In this document: positions 24,958 to 32,868 of the stretch, piece after piece
How the letters are laid out: every line of letters begins with the position of its first letter
Position numbering within the stretch: position 1 is the stretch's first letter
Source: Verrucomicrobia bacterium CG1_02_43_26
GTDB lineage: Bacteria > Verrucomicrobiota > Verrucomicrobiia > Opitutales > CG1-02-43-26
DNA: 64,000 bases
Direction of reading: 5' to 3'
NCBI GenBank assembly: GCA_001872735.1
Contig: MNWT01000006.1
Coordinates: 124,001 to 188,000 of the forward strand
The notes under the pieces: model-generated
The model's database searches: none
What the model was told of the DNA's origin: nothing
What the model saw: the letters and a program-made list of their open reading frames with translations, nothing else
Program-made: the position numbers and the translations under genes

Positions 24958-25485
24958 TTAGAGATCTCTCTGGAAATCCTCTTCCGTTTCAAGAGTCGAT
25001 TTCTTCTTTATGAGGGCATTGGAAGCTTTTACTTGCTTCTTTTGACCAACCTTGAACCCTGAGACATAAATGTTAATATCTCCTAAATTTTCTATACGCA
25101 AATTTTCTTGTAATGCTTGAGCGATGTAGCTTTGAAGATCAGTTGTTATTTGCCCAACATTTTGATCAAACCTCATTTTGAGCTTAATGTTTAAATGTAT
25201 TTTTTTGTTTTTGTACTTAACATTTACTCTGGGGCGGTCTTGTACGCCTAGTTGAGTACAGATATTGCCTATAAGGGCACGAAGGGCGCCTCTGGATAAA
25301 TTGATTTGGCCGGAAGTGCTTTGAAATAGGGCAATGCAGTGTGATTTTTTTAAGAAAAGAATCCAGCTAAAAAATATGGCAACTACTAATAGAGTTGTCG
25401 GCCAAAAATAAGGCAGTTCCAATAGTTTTTGGAGATAATTAGACCAAAATTCAGCCGTGAAGAAATGCGCTACAGAGTTATACAT
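24958..25485 (-). CDS. AmaP-like membrane anchor for Asp23
   Basis: Membrane protein of the AmaP type, which in Gram-positive bacteria anchors Asp23 to the membrane. The 175-residue product has two hydrophobic segments: a short one (5-25) and a clear helix (about 29-47, TTLLVVAIFFSWILFL), followed by a soluble region with the Asp23-like pattern (INLSRGALRALIGNICTQLG, HLNIKLKMRFDQNV, IAQALQENLRIENLGDINIYVSGF) and a Lys-rich tail. It starts three bases after the Asp23-family gene, which supports the partner assignment. Symbol withheld because family membership is by pattern only. Confidence 0.75.
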   Translation of the reverse strand: MYNSVAHFFTAEFWSNYLQKLLELPYFWPTTLLVVAIFFSWILFLKKSHCIALFQSTSGQINLSRGALRALIGNICTQLGVQDRPRVNVKYKNKKIHLNIKLKMRFDQNVGQITTDLQSYIAQALQENLRIENLGDINIYVSGFKVGQKKQVKASNALIKKKSTLETEEDFQRDL

Positions 25486-25488
25486 CTA

Positions 25489-25935
25489 TTATTGTATCGA
25501 TTTTTCGTAATCAGGGTGCTCTTCAGGGCTTGCTGTTTCCATTTTCACGCCATCGATGATAACATTCACGCGAGAGACATTTTTCATGGTCATACGAGTA
25601 ACCATAGAGCGAACATTTTCTTGTATTTGAACCGCAACTTTTGCTAGCTCAACTCCGAAACTCAAAATAACCCTGATATCGATTACATAGTGGCCGGCTT
25701 CATCTTCTGTGACACGGACGCCGCGCTCAGTTTCTTTTTTGGAAAAAATCTCCGCAATCCCGTCAACAAAACTGGAACCGACAGCGTGTACCCCGTCTAT
25801 TTCAGTTGCAGCTAAACGGACTATGCTAGCGACAACAGAATGGTTAATTTTGATATCCCCCATCATATCATTACTCTCTTCATTAATGGTAGGGATTTTT
25901 GTGTCTTCAAAGGTGTCTGTTTTTTTTGCGCTCAT
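25489..25935 (-). CDS. Asp23/Gls24 family protein (YqhY-like)
   Basis: Member of the Asp23/DUF322 family linked to envelope stress and, for the YqhY group, to acetyl-CoA carboxylase. The 148-residue product contains the family core: INHSVVASIVRLAATEIDGV, VHAVGSSF, then YVIDIRVILSFGVELAKVAVQIQENVRSMV and VSRVNVIIDGVKME. The order accB-accC-asp23 matches accB-accC-yqhY of Bacillus subtilis (established knowledge), here followed by a putative membrane anchor. Its N-terminal 25 residues are polar and likely disordered; an internal Met25 could be an alternative start. Confidence 0.85.
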   Translation of the reverse strand: MSAKKTDTFEDTKIPTINEESNDMMGDIKINHSVVASIVRLAATEIDGVHAVGSSFVDGIAEIFSKKETERGVRVTEDEAGHYVIDIRVILSFGVELAKVAVQIQENVRSMVTRMTMKNVSRVNVIIDGVKMETASPEEHPDYEKSIQ

Positions 25936-25957
25936 GGTATAAAATTAAGATTTATGG

Positions 25958-27331
25958 TTATTTTGACTCTACAGGAGTTTTTTTAGGAGATCTACTGAAA
26001 AAATCTGGCAAATAGTTGGTTGTCACATTCCCTTCACGGAATACAGGATCCATCATAATAGACTTGCACAAAGGAATTGTTGTCGGAATCCCTCTAATGA
26101 TGCATTCACTCAAGGCTCTATTCATGCGGTCGATTGCGATCGTGCGATTGCGACCAAAGGTGATTAACTTCGCAATCATGCTGTCGTAATACGGCGGGAT
26201 CTTGTACCCGCTATATACGTGGGAGTCCACTCTTACACCATGCCCACCAGGCGCGCAGTAAAATGAGATTTCCCCAGGACAGGGAGCAAAATTGCGATCC
26301 GGGTCTTCCGCGTTAATACGGCATTCTATGGCGTGACGGAGGAACTTTACATCCTTTTGGTCGTATTTTAAATGCTCTCCGCGGGCAATCAATATCTGCT
26401 CTTTTACAAGGTCTATGCCCGTTACTTCTTCAGTGATGCCATGTTCTACTTGGATACGAGTATTCATTTCCATGAAGTAGAAATCTCCATTTTTATCCAC
26501 GAGAAACTCCACAGTGCCCGCATTCTGGTAGCCGCAAGCTTCTGCAAGCTTGATAGCTGCTTTGCCCATCTTTTCGCGCAGTTTTGGCGTGATGAAGGGA
26601 GATGGTGATTCTTCAATGAGCTTTTGGTAGCGTCGTTGAATGGAGCAATCGCGCTCGCCGCAATGAATGATTTTGCCATGTTCATCAGCCAGTAGCTGGA
26701 TTTCTATATGGCGTGGGCATTCGATAAATTTCTCGATGTAGACATCCCCATTACCGAAGCTCTTTTGGGCTTCGTTTCGAGCAGTATGAAATTCTTTACC
26801 GAAGGCGGCTGCGTTATGTGCAAGGCGCATGCCCTTGCCACCACCGCCGGCTACGGCTTTGATGATAACAGGAAAGCCTATTTTTTTGGCAACTTTGAGT
26901 GCTTCTTCTTCGTTTTGGATAATACCATCACTGCCGGGAACAATGGGAACCCCCGCTTTCCTTGCCATGTCGCGGGCGGAGGATTTGTCTCCCATGAGGC
27001 GAATGGCGGAGGATTTTGGCCCAATGAACTTGATGTTGCACAGTTCGCATTGCTCGGCGAAGTCTGCATTCTCGGAGAGAAACCCAAAGCCCGGGTGAAT
27101 TGCATCCACGTTGCCGATTTCAGCAGCGCTCAAGATGCGATCGGGTTTTAGGTAGCTATCCGAAGCACGAGGGCCTCCGATACAGATAGCTTCGTCTGCG
27201 AGCTGTACGGGAAGAGATTGTTCATCAGCTTCGGAATAGACGGCTAAGGTTTTGATACCCAGTTCGTGGCAGGCTCGGATGATGCGTAAGGCTATCTCAC
27301 CCCGATTGGCTATGAGTACTTTCTCAATCAT
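25958..27331 (-). CDS. accC: Acetyl-CoA carboxylase, biotin carboxylase subunit
   Basis: ATP-grasp enzyme that carboxylates biotin on AccB, the first step of fatty-acid synthesis. The 457-residue protein has the family N-terminus [20 protein letters not shown], the glycine-rich ATP loop [14 protein letters not shown], the [20 protein letters not shown] region, the [20 protein letters not shown] motif, and the metal-binding [20 protein letters not shown] with [11 protein letters not shown]. Length is normal. It lies 22 bases after accB and 22 before the Asp23-family gene, within a compact operon. Confidence 0.97.
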   Translation of the reverse strand: MIEKVLIANRGEIALRIIRACHELGIKTLAVYSEADEQSLPVQLADEAICIGGPRASDSYLKPDRILSAAEIGNVDAIHPGFGFLSENADFAEQCELCNIKFIGPKSSAIRLMGDKSSARDMARKAGVPIVPGSDGIIQNEEEALKVAKKIGFPVIIKAVAGGGGKGMRLAHNAAAFGKEFHTARNEAQKSFGNGDVYIEKFIECPRHIEIQLLADEHGKIIHCGERDCSIQRRYQKLIEESPSPFITPKLREKMGKAAIKLAEACGYQNAGTVEFLVDKNGDFYFMEMNTRIQVEHGITEEVTGIDLVKEQILIARGEHLKYDQKDVKFLRHAIECRINAEDPDRNFAPCPGEISFYCAPGGHGVRVDSHVYSGYKIPPYYDSMIAKLITFGRNRTIAIDRMNRALSECIIRGIPTTIPLCKSIMMDPVFREGNVTTNYLPDFFSRSPKKTPVESK

Positions 27332-27353
27332 GCTAGAAATGTGCTAAAGTTGT

Positions 27354-27821
27354 TTAGGGCTTTCTTACCTTGAACAGGTTTTGGCCATATTCTACGGAAG
27401 AACCGTCTTCTACGAGGACTTCGAGGATCGAACCGTTTGTTTCAGCTTGGATTTCGTTCATGACCTTCATGGCTTCTATGATGCAGACAACGGAGTCTTT
27501 GTTGACTTGAGTGCCTTCGGATGCATAAACTTTGCTGTCTGGTGATGGACTTCTGTAGAAGGTGCCTACCATGGGCGACTTTATGTATTCGTAGTCTTTT
27601 ACAGTCTCTTGCGCACTTGAAGAAGCGTGCATGGGGAAAGGAACATTGGTTGAAGAGGAGACAATAGCTGGCGCAAGCTGTGTGTGAATCAAATCATGCG
27701 TGCAGTCTTTGGCTTTGCCGCGGCAGATGCGTAGCTTGAGGCCTTCTTCTTCAATTTCAAATTCAATGAGATCTGATGCCTTCATCAGGTCCACAATTTC
27801 GGTTATTTTTTTAGTGTCCAA
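27354..27821 (-). CDS. accB: Acetyl-CoA carboxylase biotin carboxyl carrier protein
   Basis: Carries biotin between the carboxylase and carboxyltransferase. The 155-residue protein has an N-terminal helical part (KKITEIVDLMKASDLIEFEI), a Ser/Ala/Pro linker (about 50-72) and a biotinyl domain starting KSPMVGTFYRSPSPDSKVY, with the biotinylated lysine in CIIEAMKVMNEIQAE and the ending LVEDGSSVEYGQNLFKV. It is the first gene of the accBC-asp23-amaP-thiE operon. The 200 bases ahead hold no gene; a promoter must lie there but none is distinctive. Confidence 0.97.
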   Translation of the reverse strand: MDTKKITEIVDLMKASDLIEFEIEEEGLKLRICRGKAKDCTHDLIHTQLAPAIVSSSTNVPFPMHASSSAQETVKDYEYIKSPMVGTFYRSPSPDSKVYASEGTQVNKDSVVCIIEAMKVMNEIQAETNGSILEVLVEDGSSVEYGQNLFKVRKP

Positions 27822-28021
27822 GGTTAATAGTTTGTTAATTAATGGTTTTAGTTTTTACCGAATAATTATTTAAACGCATTCCGACTTTGGTTGCAATGCT
27901 CTTTTTTGGGCGGATTTGCCTTCGGTATAGGTTGCTTGAAATGGCAATAGAAATGCTGATAAACGCTCTTAATGTATTGCAGCCGTAGAGTTTGCAAACG
28001 CGCTTTCTTCTTCTGGTATCT

Positions 28022-30745
28022 CTAGAAATTAGTTTTCTTCTTAAAGAGGCCGAATGGGGTGAGGCGCAAGGACCATTTGGGGTCGGCCAATGTATTAGTG
28101 AGCTCTACTTGGAAGAAATTCGAGATGGGGTTGATGACGGCAAGCGCTTGGGATATGACCGGTATCTTGAGCTCTGCGGTGGGGAATATGTCCATGAGAA
28201 AGTAGACCTCATCATTCATGATATTGTAGGTGCCGTTGGCTTGGATGCGGGCGCTTTGGCCAAAAATTTTTGTGTGATTGAAGTAGAGTACTTGGTGTTT
28301 GAGGCGAAACATGGTTTCTCCTTCCGTGAGATCAAAATTACTGAAGTGGAAGGGAGGAATGTCTAGCATTTCGGAGAGAAGGCCTAGGAGACGAATTCTG
28401 CCTAAATTGGCATTTTGGAGCATAAGGACGCCTTCGCCCATGTAGCTATCTGTGTCGCCCAAGTACCCGGTTCCGGTGAAGACCCCACTGAGTTCGCCAT
28501 GGAATGGTTTGTCTGGCTTACTGGTTTGGTTATTACCTTTAAGTGAGTTTAAGTTTGCAAGCGTTTTGTCAAAAGAGGCTTTTTCTATTTGTACATCGTA
28601 GGCGATGCTATTTTTTTCGTTGGCCTCTAAGGTGACGGTTGCGCTGGCGTTTCCGATACCCCCCGCGAAGCCAAAGTCGATTGGCGCGATGATTGTCTTT
28701 GTAGTGTCGTAGTTTGCCTTAAATCGAAGATGATCCAACGCGATGTCGTGGTAGGTGAGAGGATGCTTTGTTAAGAAATAAATGTATAAACGATCCTGGT
28801 GGGAGTAGAACAAGTTGGGTAAGGTGTACTGGCCCCTTATATGGACAGCAGGTGGCTTAGCGCAATGAAACGGTTTAATGATGGCTTGTGCTTCAGGGCC
28901 AAGAAGATTACCTAGGTCTGCTAGCCTTAATGTGCTTTTGATGTCGTAGTTGAGTTGCTCGTAGTCGGGTTCCTGCTGCGGTTTGAATTTCCAAAAAAGA
29001 TTAGCGTTGGCGCTGCCTGTAGGCGTCTTCAGGTAGAGCTTAGAAATGCTTGTGTGGTTTGGGTTAGCTTGTAGGGTGAGGCGACAGAGTTGGTTGAAGA
29101 CTTTTCTGAAGATAAAGTTAGTGCCCTCTATTTTGCCAAAAGTGAAATAGTCATCCTCATTGTCCCAGTTGCCGCTCACTTCAATATCGGCGTAAGGTTG
29201 TTCCTTTAAGAAAGAAAAGTCTGACCAGAGTTTCTGCCACCAAGGGCCCATCCAGGGATCAATGTCGGCAGGGTTGAGTTGTCCTTTGGCGAGAGCTTGA
29301 TAATTGTTTGTTTTGAAATTATGAATATAGCTGGCTTTGGCGTGGCTTTTGGGAGTTTTTAAGTAAAGGGTATCTAGTGATAATTGCTGCGGTGTGACCT
29401 CCCCCCTCGCATACAGAGAAGAGAAGGGTGTACGGTACATGACCGTCTCGTCTGCGTTTATCCAGGCTTTTGCTTTATCGAATTTAAAACGCTTTTTGAA
29501 GTGGAGATCTACTGCGCAGAATGGTGTTTGATGGAATATTACAGGGCTTTCCCCGTTTGTTGTGGAGAAGAAAGCGAGGACAGACGGGCGCGTGGGGTTG
29601 AATTTGCCTTGTGCTGTGATGTCTGCTGTTTGGCGCGTGAGGTTAACAGCCGCGTTGGCTAAGATCCATTCTTTCCCGTCTACGATTTGGAGGGTTCCCG
29701 TGAGCCGAGGAAGCGTTTTTAGTGAGAGGTTTCCCGTGCTAAACGGAATGCTTGCTTTATTCTTTATTAAAGTAGTTTGAGCTGAGAACAATAATTTCTC
29801 CGGTAACGCGGTAAAGGGAGCATGTGAGCTTAAGGTAGCGATTGCTTCGGCGGCTTGGGTATTGAATAGACCCTTCCAGGTTGCGTTATTGATTTTTAGA
29901 TAAACTTCCGGGGATAAAAACGGAGTTCCAGAGAGGTTTATATCGGCTTGAGCCGTGAGGTGGCCGATGGTGAGTGTTTGGTTGGGTTTATAATTATTGC
30001 CAAAGAAAATTGCAGATAGGTGTGCTTTTTTTTTATCTACCGCAGGCGGTGTGAGGACGATAGAGACTTTCTCGAACGCATCGATGTATTGTTTTAATGA
30101 AAATGACTTTTTGATCCACGGAGCGTAAAGGGCTAGCCAGGAGGTTGCGGCATCGGCGTAATCAGCGGTAGTTAGAGTATTGTCCGTTGCTTGATTTTTT
30201 TTAGGAGGAAGGGGAATGCTTAAAATACCATCTGAGAGAATGTTGGAGGAGAAGAGATTGAGCGCGAGGGATTCGACCTGAATGGCATTTTTTTTGAAAG
30301 CAACGCTGGTTCGAATGTTGCTGATAATCGGTTCTTGTATGCCCGTGGGGGAAAGGGGCGCGGGGCAGTACAGGGTGCCGGATTCTATTTGAGCCTTATC
30401 GATTTCGAATTGGCCTATGAGGAGCCGAGGGAGATCGGGGTGCAAGATGGCTTTTTCGCATTTTAATAACAAGGATCCTGTACCTTGTAGCGAGAGCGTG
30501 AAGTCCGCTACTTCAATGGTGCCGTTTGGTTTTAGCTTTATACTCGTGGCATCAGCTTCTAGGTTGAAAAGATTAAGACCGGAGTTGAGTTTCTTTTCTA
30601 AGAAGTCGGAAACGGCTTGGGTGTCGTAAAAAATGAAGAAAGTGATCAGGAGTATTTGGAAAGCGAGTATGAAGGCTAAGGCGATGTTAAGTGATTGCCT
30701 TAGCATATACGTGATCCAATTGACTGATGCTTGTAATAAACTCAT
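28022..30745 (-). CDS. AsmA/YhdP-like large periplasmic protein
   Basis: Probable inner-membrane-anchored, periplasm-spanning protein of the AsmA-like superfamily, members of which transport or scaffold phospholipid between membranes. The 907-residue product has a membrane helix near residues 18-42 (IALAFILAFQILLITFFIF), then long stretches of repeated beta strands (for example VEVADFTLSLQGTG-like and LTGTLQIVDGKEW). Near the C-terminus are LQNANLGRIRLLGLLSEMLD and FSNFDLTEGETMFRLKHQVL, resembling the AsmA_2/DUF3971 C-terminal region, and LLDIFPTAELKIP-like segments. It follows the DUF4340 gene by ten bases on the same strand. The exact subfamily is uncertain. Confidence 0.75.
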   Translation of the reverse strand: MSLLQASVNWITYMLRQSLNIALAFILAFQILLITFFIFYDTQAVSDFLEKKLNSGLNLFNLEADATSIKLKPNGTIEVADFTLSLQGTGSLLLKCEKAILHPDLPRLLIGQFEIDKAQIESGTLYCPAPLSPTGIQEPIISNIRTSVAFKKNAIQVESLALNLFSSNILSDGILSIPLPPKKNQATDNTLTTADYADAATSWLALYAPWIKKSFSLKQYIDAFEKVSIVLTPPAVDKKKAHLSAIFFGNNYKPNQTLTIGHLTAQADINLSGTPFLSPEVYLKINNATWKGLFNTQAAEAIATLSSHAPFTALPEKLLFSAQTTLIKNKASIPFSTGNLSLKTLPRLTGTLQIVDGKEWILANAAVNLTRQTADITAQGKFNPTRPSVLAFFSTTNGESPVIFHQTPFCAVDLHFKKRFKFDKAKAWINADETVMYRTPFSSLYARGEVTPQQLSLDTLYLKTPKSHAKASYIHNFKTNNYQALAKGQLNPADIDPWMGPWWQKLWSDFSFLKEQPYADIEVSGNWDNEDDYFTFGKIEGTNFIFRKVFNQLCRLTLQANPNHTSISKLYLKTPTGSANANLFWKFKPQQEPDYEQLNYDIKSTLRLADLGNLLGPEAQAIIKPFHCAKPPAVHIRGQYTLPNLFYSHQDRLYIYFLTKHPLTYHDIALDHLRFKANYDTTKTIIAPIDFGFAGGIGNASATVTLEANEKNSIAYDVQIEKASFDKTLANLNSLKGNNQTSKPDKPFHGELSGVFTGTGYLGDTDSYMGEGVLMLQNANLGRIRLLGLLSEMLDIPPFHFSNFDLTEGETMFRLKHQVLYFNHTKIFGQSARIQANGTYNIMNDEVYFLMDIFPTAELKIPVISQALAVINPISNFFQVELTNTLADPKWSLRLTPFGLFKKKTNF

Positions 30746-30755
30746 TCCCCTGGTC

Positions 30756-32609
30756 TTAGTCCGTTACGTTTGTATTGTTGTAGGCTACGGGGTCAGTGAA
30801 TGAGAACAGAGCATCTATCCAGTTTTGGTTGAGGGTAAAGGTACGCTTTGTCTGAGGGGAACCTCCGATTTGCATGCTGCCAGTCAACCGCTCTGTGAAA
30901 AAGTATTCCAGCTTTTGAGTTTGGCTTTTTTCTCCGGAGGGGAGATCAACATCGGCTTCCAGTTTAAAACTCCAGGGAATAGATTTTTCGTTTTCTAGCG
31001 GAATTACCGATTGAAATGCATATGGCAGATAGGTTTGTACGGAAAATTGGTGGAGGCCTGCCAATAACGTATCAACGGCTAACTTACGCGTTTCGGGAAG
31101 GTTGTTTAATAGAGCATCCCATTGTTTGGCGTTTGCCGGTTTGCCTTGATAAATGGTTTGCCCGTCTTTTAAATTGACGAGGCGAATTTCTTTGATTTCC
31201 GCGACTTCGGGCAGTTTTTCGATTATGCGTGTTTCGTATTTAAGCGGGCTTACGGGAGTCTCCGACAGAATGAAGTTATCGACTTCATAAACGAAGGGGG
31301 CGTTTTCTATTTTTGCGTAAAACTTTTGTGTCTTGGGGTTCATGTCTCCAATTAATAAAGTGAGTGCCTCCTTTGTTTGTAACCGGATGAGGCGTTGAGG
31401 ATCCGTGAGGCCATAATGTGCTAAATCTTCCTGCGTGGGCATATCGCTGATAAAATTGACAGCCTCGAGTTGTTGGATGGAAGTGATGAGATCGGCTATT
31501 TTAGCAGGGTCTGCGCTTTTGGCGATCAATTCGCCTGATTTATCGTGATCCATGACCTGCCAATTGCCGTCTTCAAGCCGTTTGAGCTGCACCTTTTTGC
31601 CGGATTGTTCGATGTCAACGGCGTTGAGCTCAGCGACATCAAACTTGACAAAAAATTTGTCCCGCAAATCTTCTTGAGCATCCTCTAGCTCTTCTAACGC
31701 TTCTGCATCTACGATAAAGTAGGTAGGCGTATTTTCGAGTTGGGCGTAATAGCGTTTTGGGTTTTTGAACGCAAGGTTGCCCAGCAGCAACGTTTGATTT
31801 TTGTGATTACCCTGAAGCGTGATTCGTGTCTGGGGTTGATCCAACCCGAATTTCTCCAAGTTGATACTGTTCTTATTAATAAACTGATAAACCTTGAGGT
31901 TGGTTAATTTGCTGATCGCGTTATTGACTAGCGCATTATTGGCCGCGGCCTGTATAGGAGATTCAAAATACCAACCATCTGCTTTTCTGGAGATACGGAT
32001 GCTCAGATTTGCCGGGTAAGAGCGCTTTAGTATGAGGGCATGCAGCTCGAAGACAGGAATATTGAAGATTTCCGGGTTTCTCAAATCCTCCAAATCCACG
32101 AGTAACGTGTTAAATTGATCCTTGTCAATGACCAAGACCTCATCTGTGGAATGGTTTAGTAGGTAAAGGCGATTGGCCAGCGATGTCGTGTTGCCGAAGC
32201 TGATCTGTTCACGCACGATTTCATTATTAACGGAAAGTGTCATAACGGGGTCATCTAAGCCGTAATCCGCTAACGTTTGGCCCGTTTTTTCGATTTCAGA
32301 ACGCGGGAAACGAGCATCTGCTTTCAGGAATTGCAATTGATTTAAAATACGCTGAACCGCATAAAAATTAGCAGGCCAGGAGACTGGTGTTTCTATATGC
32401 CAATTATTATTAGCCTTTTTCAGAAAAATGGGGTCGGCTAGGTTTTTGCCCTCGATGGCGATTTCCTGAACGTTGATGAGACTGTTACCCAAAATGTAGC
32501 CGCTGGCAGACGCATCCTCTACCGCGTGTTCTTTTTTGTCCAAGAAGTAAAGTGCGCCGAATGCAATAAGATTAAAAGCAAGTAGAATTAAGGTAAATTT
32601 GTATCGCAT
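30756..32609 (-). CDS. DUF4340 domain-containing protein
   Basis: Membrane-anchored protein with repeated DUF4340-like units; function unknown. The 617-residue product begins with a membrane helix (FTLILLAFNLIAFGALYFL, about 4-22) and continues with at least three similar blocks. Each includes a Trp-containing strand (NNWHIETP, DGWYFESP, GNWQVMD), a helix-turn leading to L..Y/FGLD.P (YGLDDPVMTL, FGLDQPQTRI, YGLTDPQRLI) and a strand pair with LLGN/LIGDM. In many bacteria DUF4340 genes accompany GldG-type ABC transporter genes, but here the neighbour is an AsmA-like gene ten bases downstream. It diverges from the 726-residue gene. Confidence 0.88.
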   Translation of the reverse strand: MRYKFTLILLAFNLIAFGALYFLDKKEHAVEDASASGYILGNSLINVQEIAIEGKNLADPIFLKKANNNWHIETPVSWPANFYAVQRILNQLQFLKADARFPRSEIEKTGQTLADYGLDDPVMTLSVNNEIVREQISFGNTTSLANRLYLLNHSTDEVLVIDKDQFNTLLVDLEDLRNPEIFNIPVFELHALILKRSYPANLSIRISRKADGWYFESPIQAAANNALVNNAISKLTNLKVYQFINKNSINLEKFGLDQPQTRITLQGNHKNQTLLLGNLAFKNPKRYYAQLENTPTYFIVDAEALEELEDAQEDLRDKFFVKFDVAELNAVDIEQSGKKVQLKRLEDGNWQVMDHDKSGELIAKSADPAKIADLITSIQQLEAVNFISDMPTQEDLAHYGLTDPQRLIRLQTKEALTLLIGDMNPKTQKFYAKIENAPFVYEVDNFILSETPVSPLKYETRIIEKLPEVAEIKEIRLVNLKDGQTIYQGKPANAKQWDALLNNLPETRKLAVDTLLAGLHQFSVQTYLPYAFQSVIPLENEKSIPWSFKLEADVDLPSGEKSQTQKLEYFFTERLTGSMQIGGSPQTKRTFTLNQNWIDALFSFTDPVAYNNTNVTD

Positions 32610-32755
32610 TATTGTGGATGAATTCTTGTTGATAATGAAGATTTACGGGCAAATGGCAAGCCCATCATTGGCTTGGACTGAGGGGGTTGTCTGTATGTTC
32701 AGTTTTTTTGGACTTTTTATTGCAGTTCAAAGGCGAATACCGAGGTCAAATTTAA

Positions 32756-32834
32756 TTATAATTAAATTAATACCATGTAATTTATATATTATGATTAGTT
32801 TATATATTGACTTTAGTTTTATATTGTTTATAAT
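32756..32834 (+). promoter_or_regulatory. AT-rich promoter of the 726-aa gene
   Basis: TTGACT (32807-32812), a 16-bp spacer and a perfect TATAAT (32829-32834) point to a start near 32841, 28 bases before the ATG. A word TTATAATTAAATTA (from 32756) further upstream recurs near the 192- and 239-residue genes. Confidence 0.65.
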
Positions 32835-32868
32835 TGAGACCAGTGAATTAAAAATAGGAAAACGACTC

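Noticed and set aside
32599-32868. Upstream extension of the 726-residue reading frame by 90 codons
   Set aside because: The segment is AT-rich leader, contains a clear promoter and overlaps the start of the DUF4340 gene on the other strand. A ribosome site precedes the ATG at 32869.
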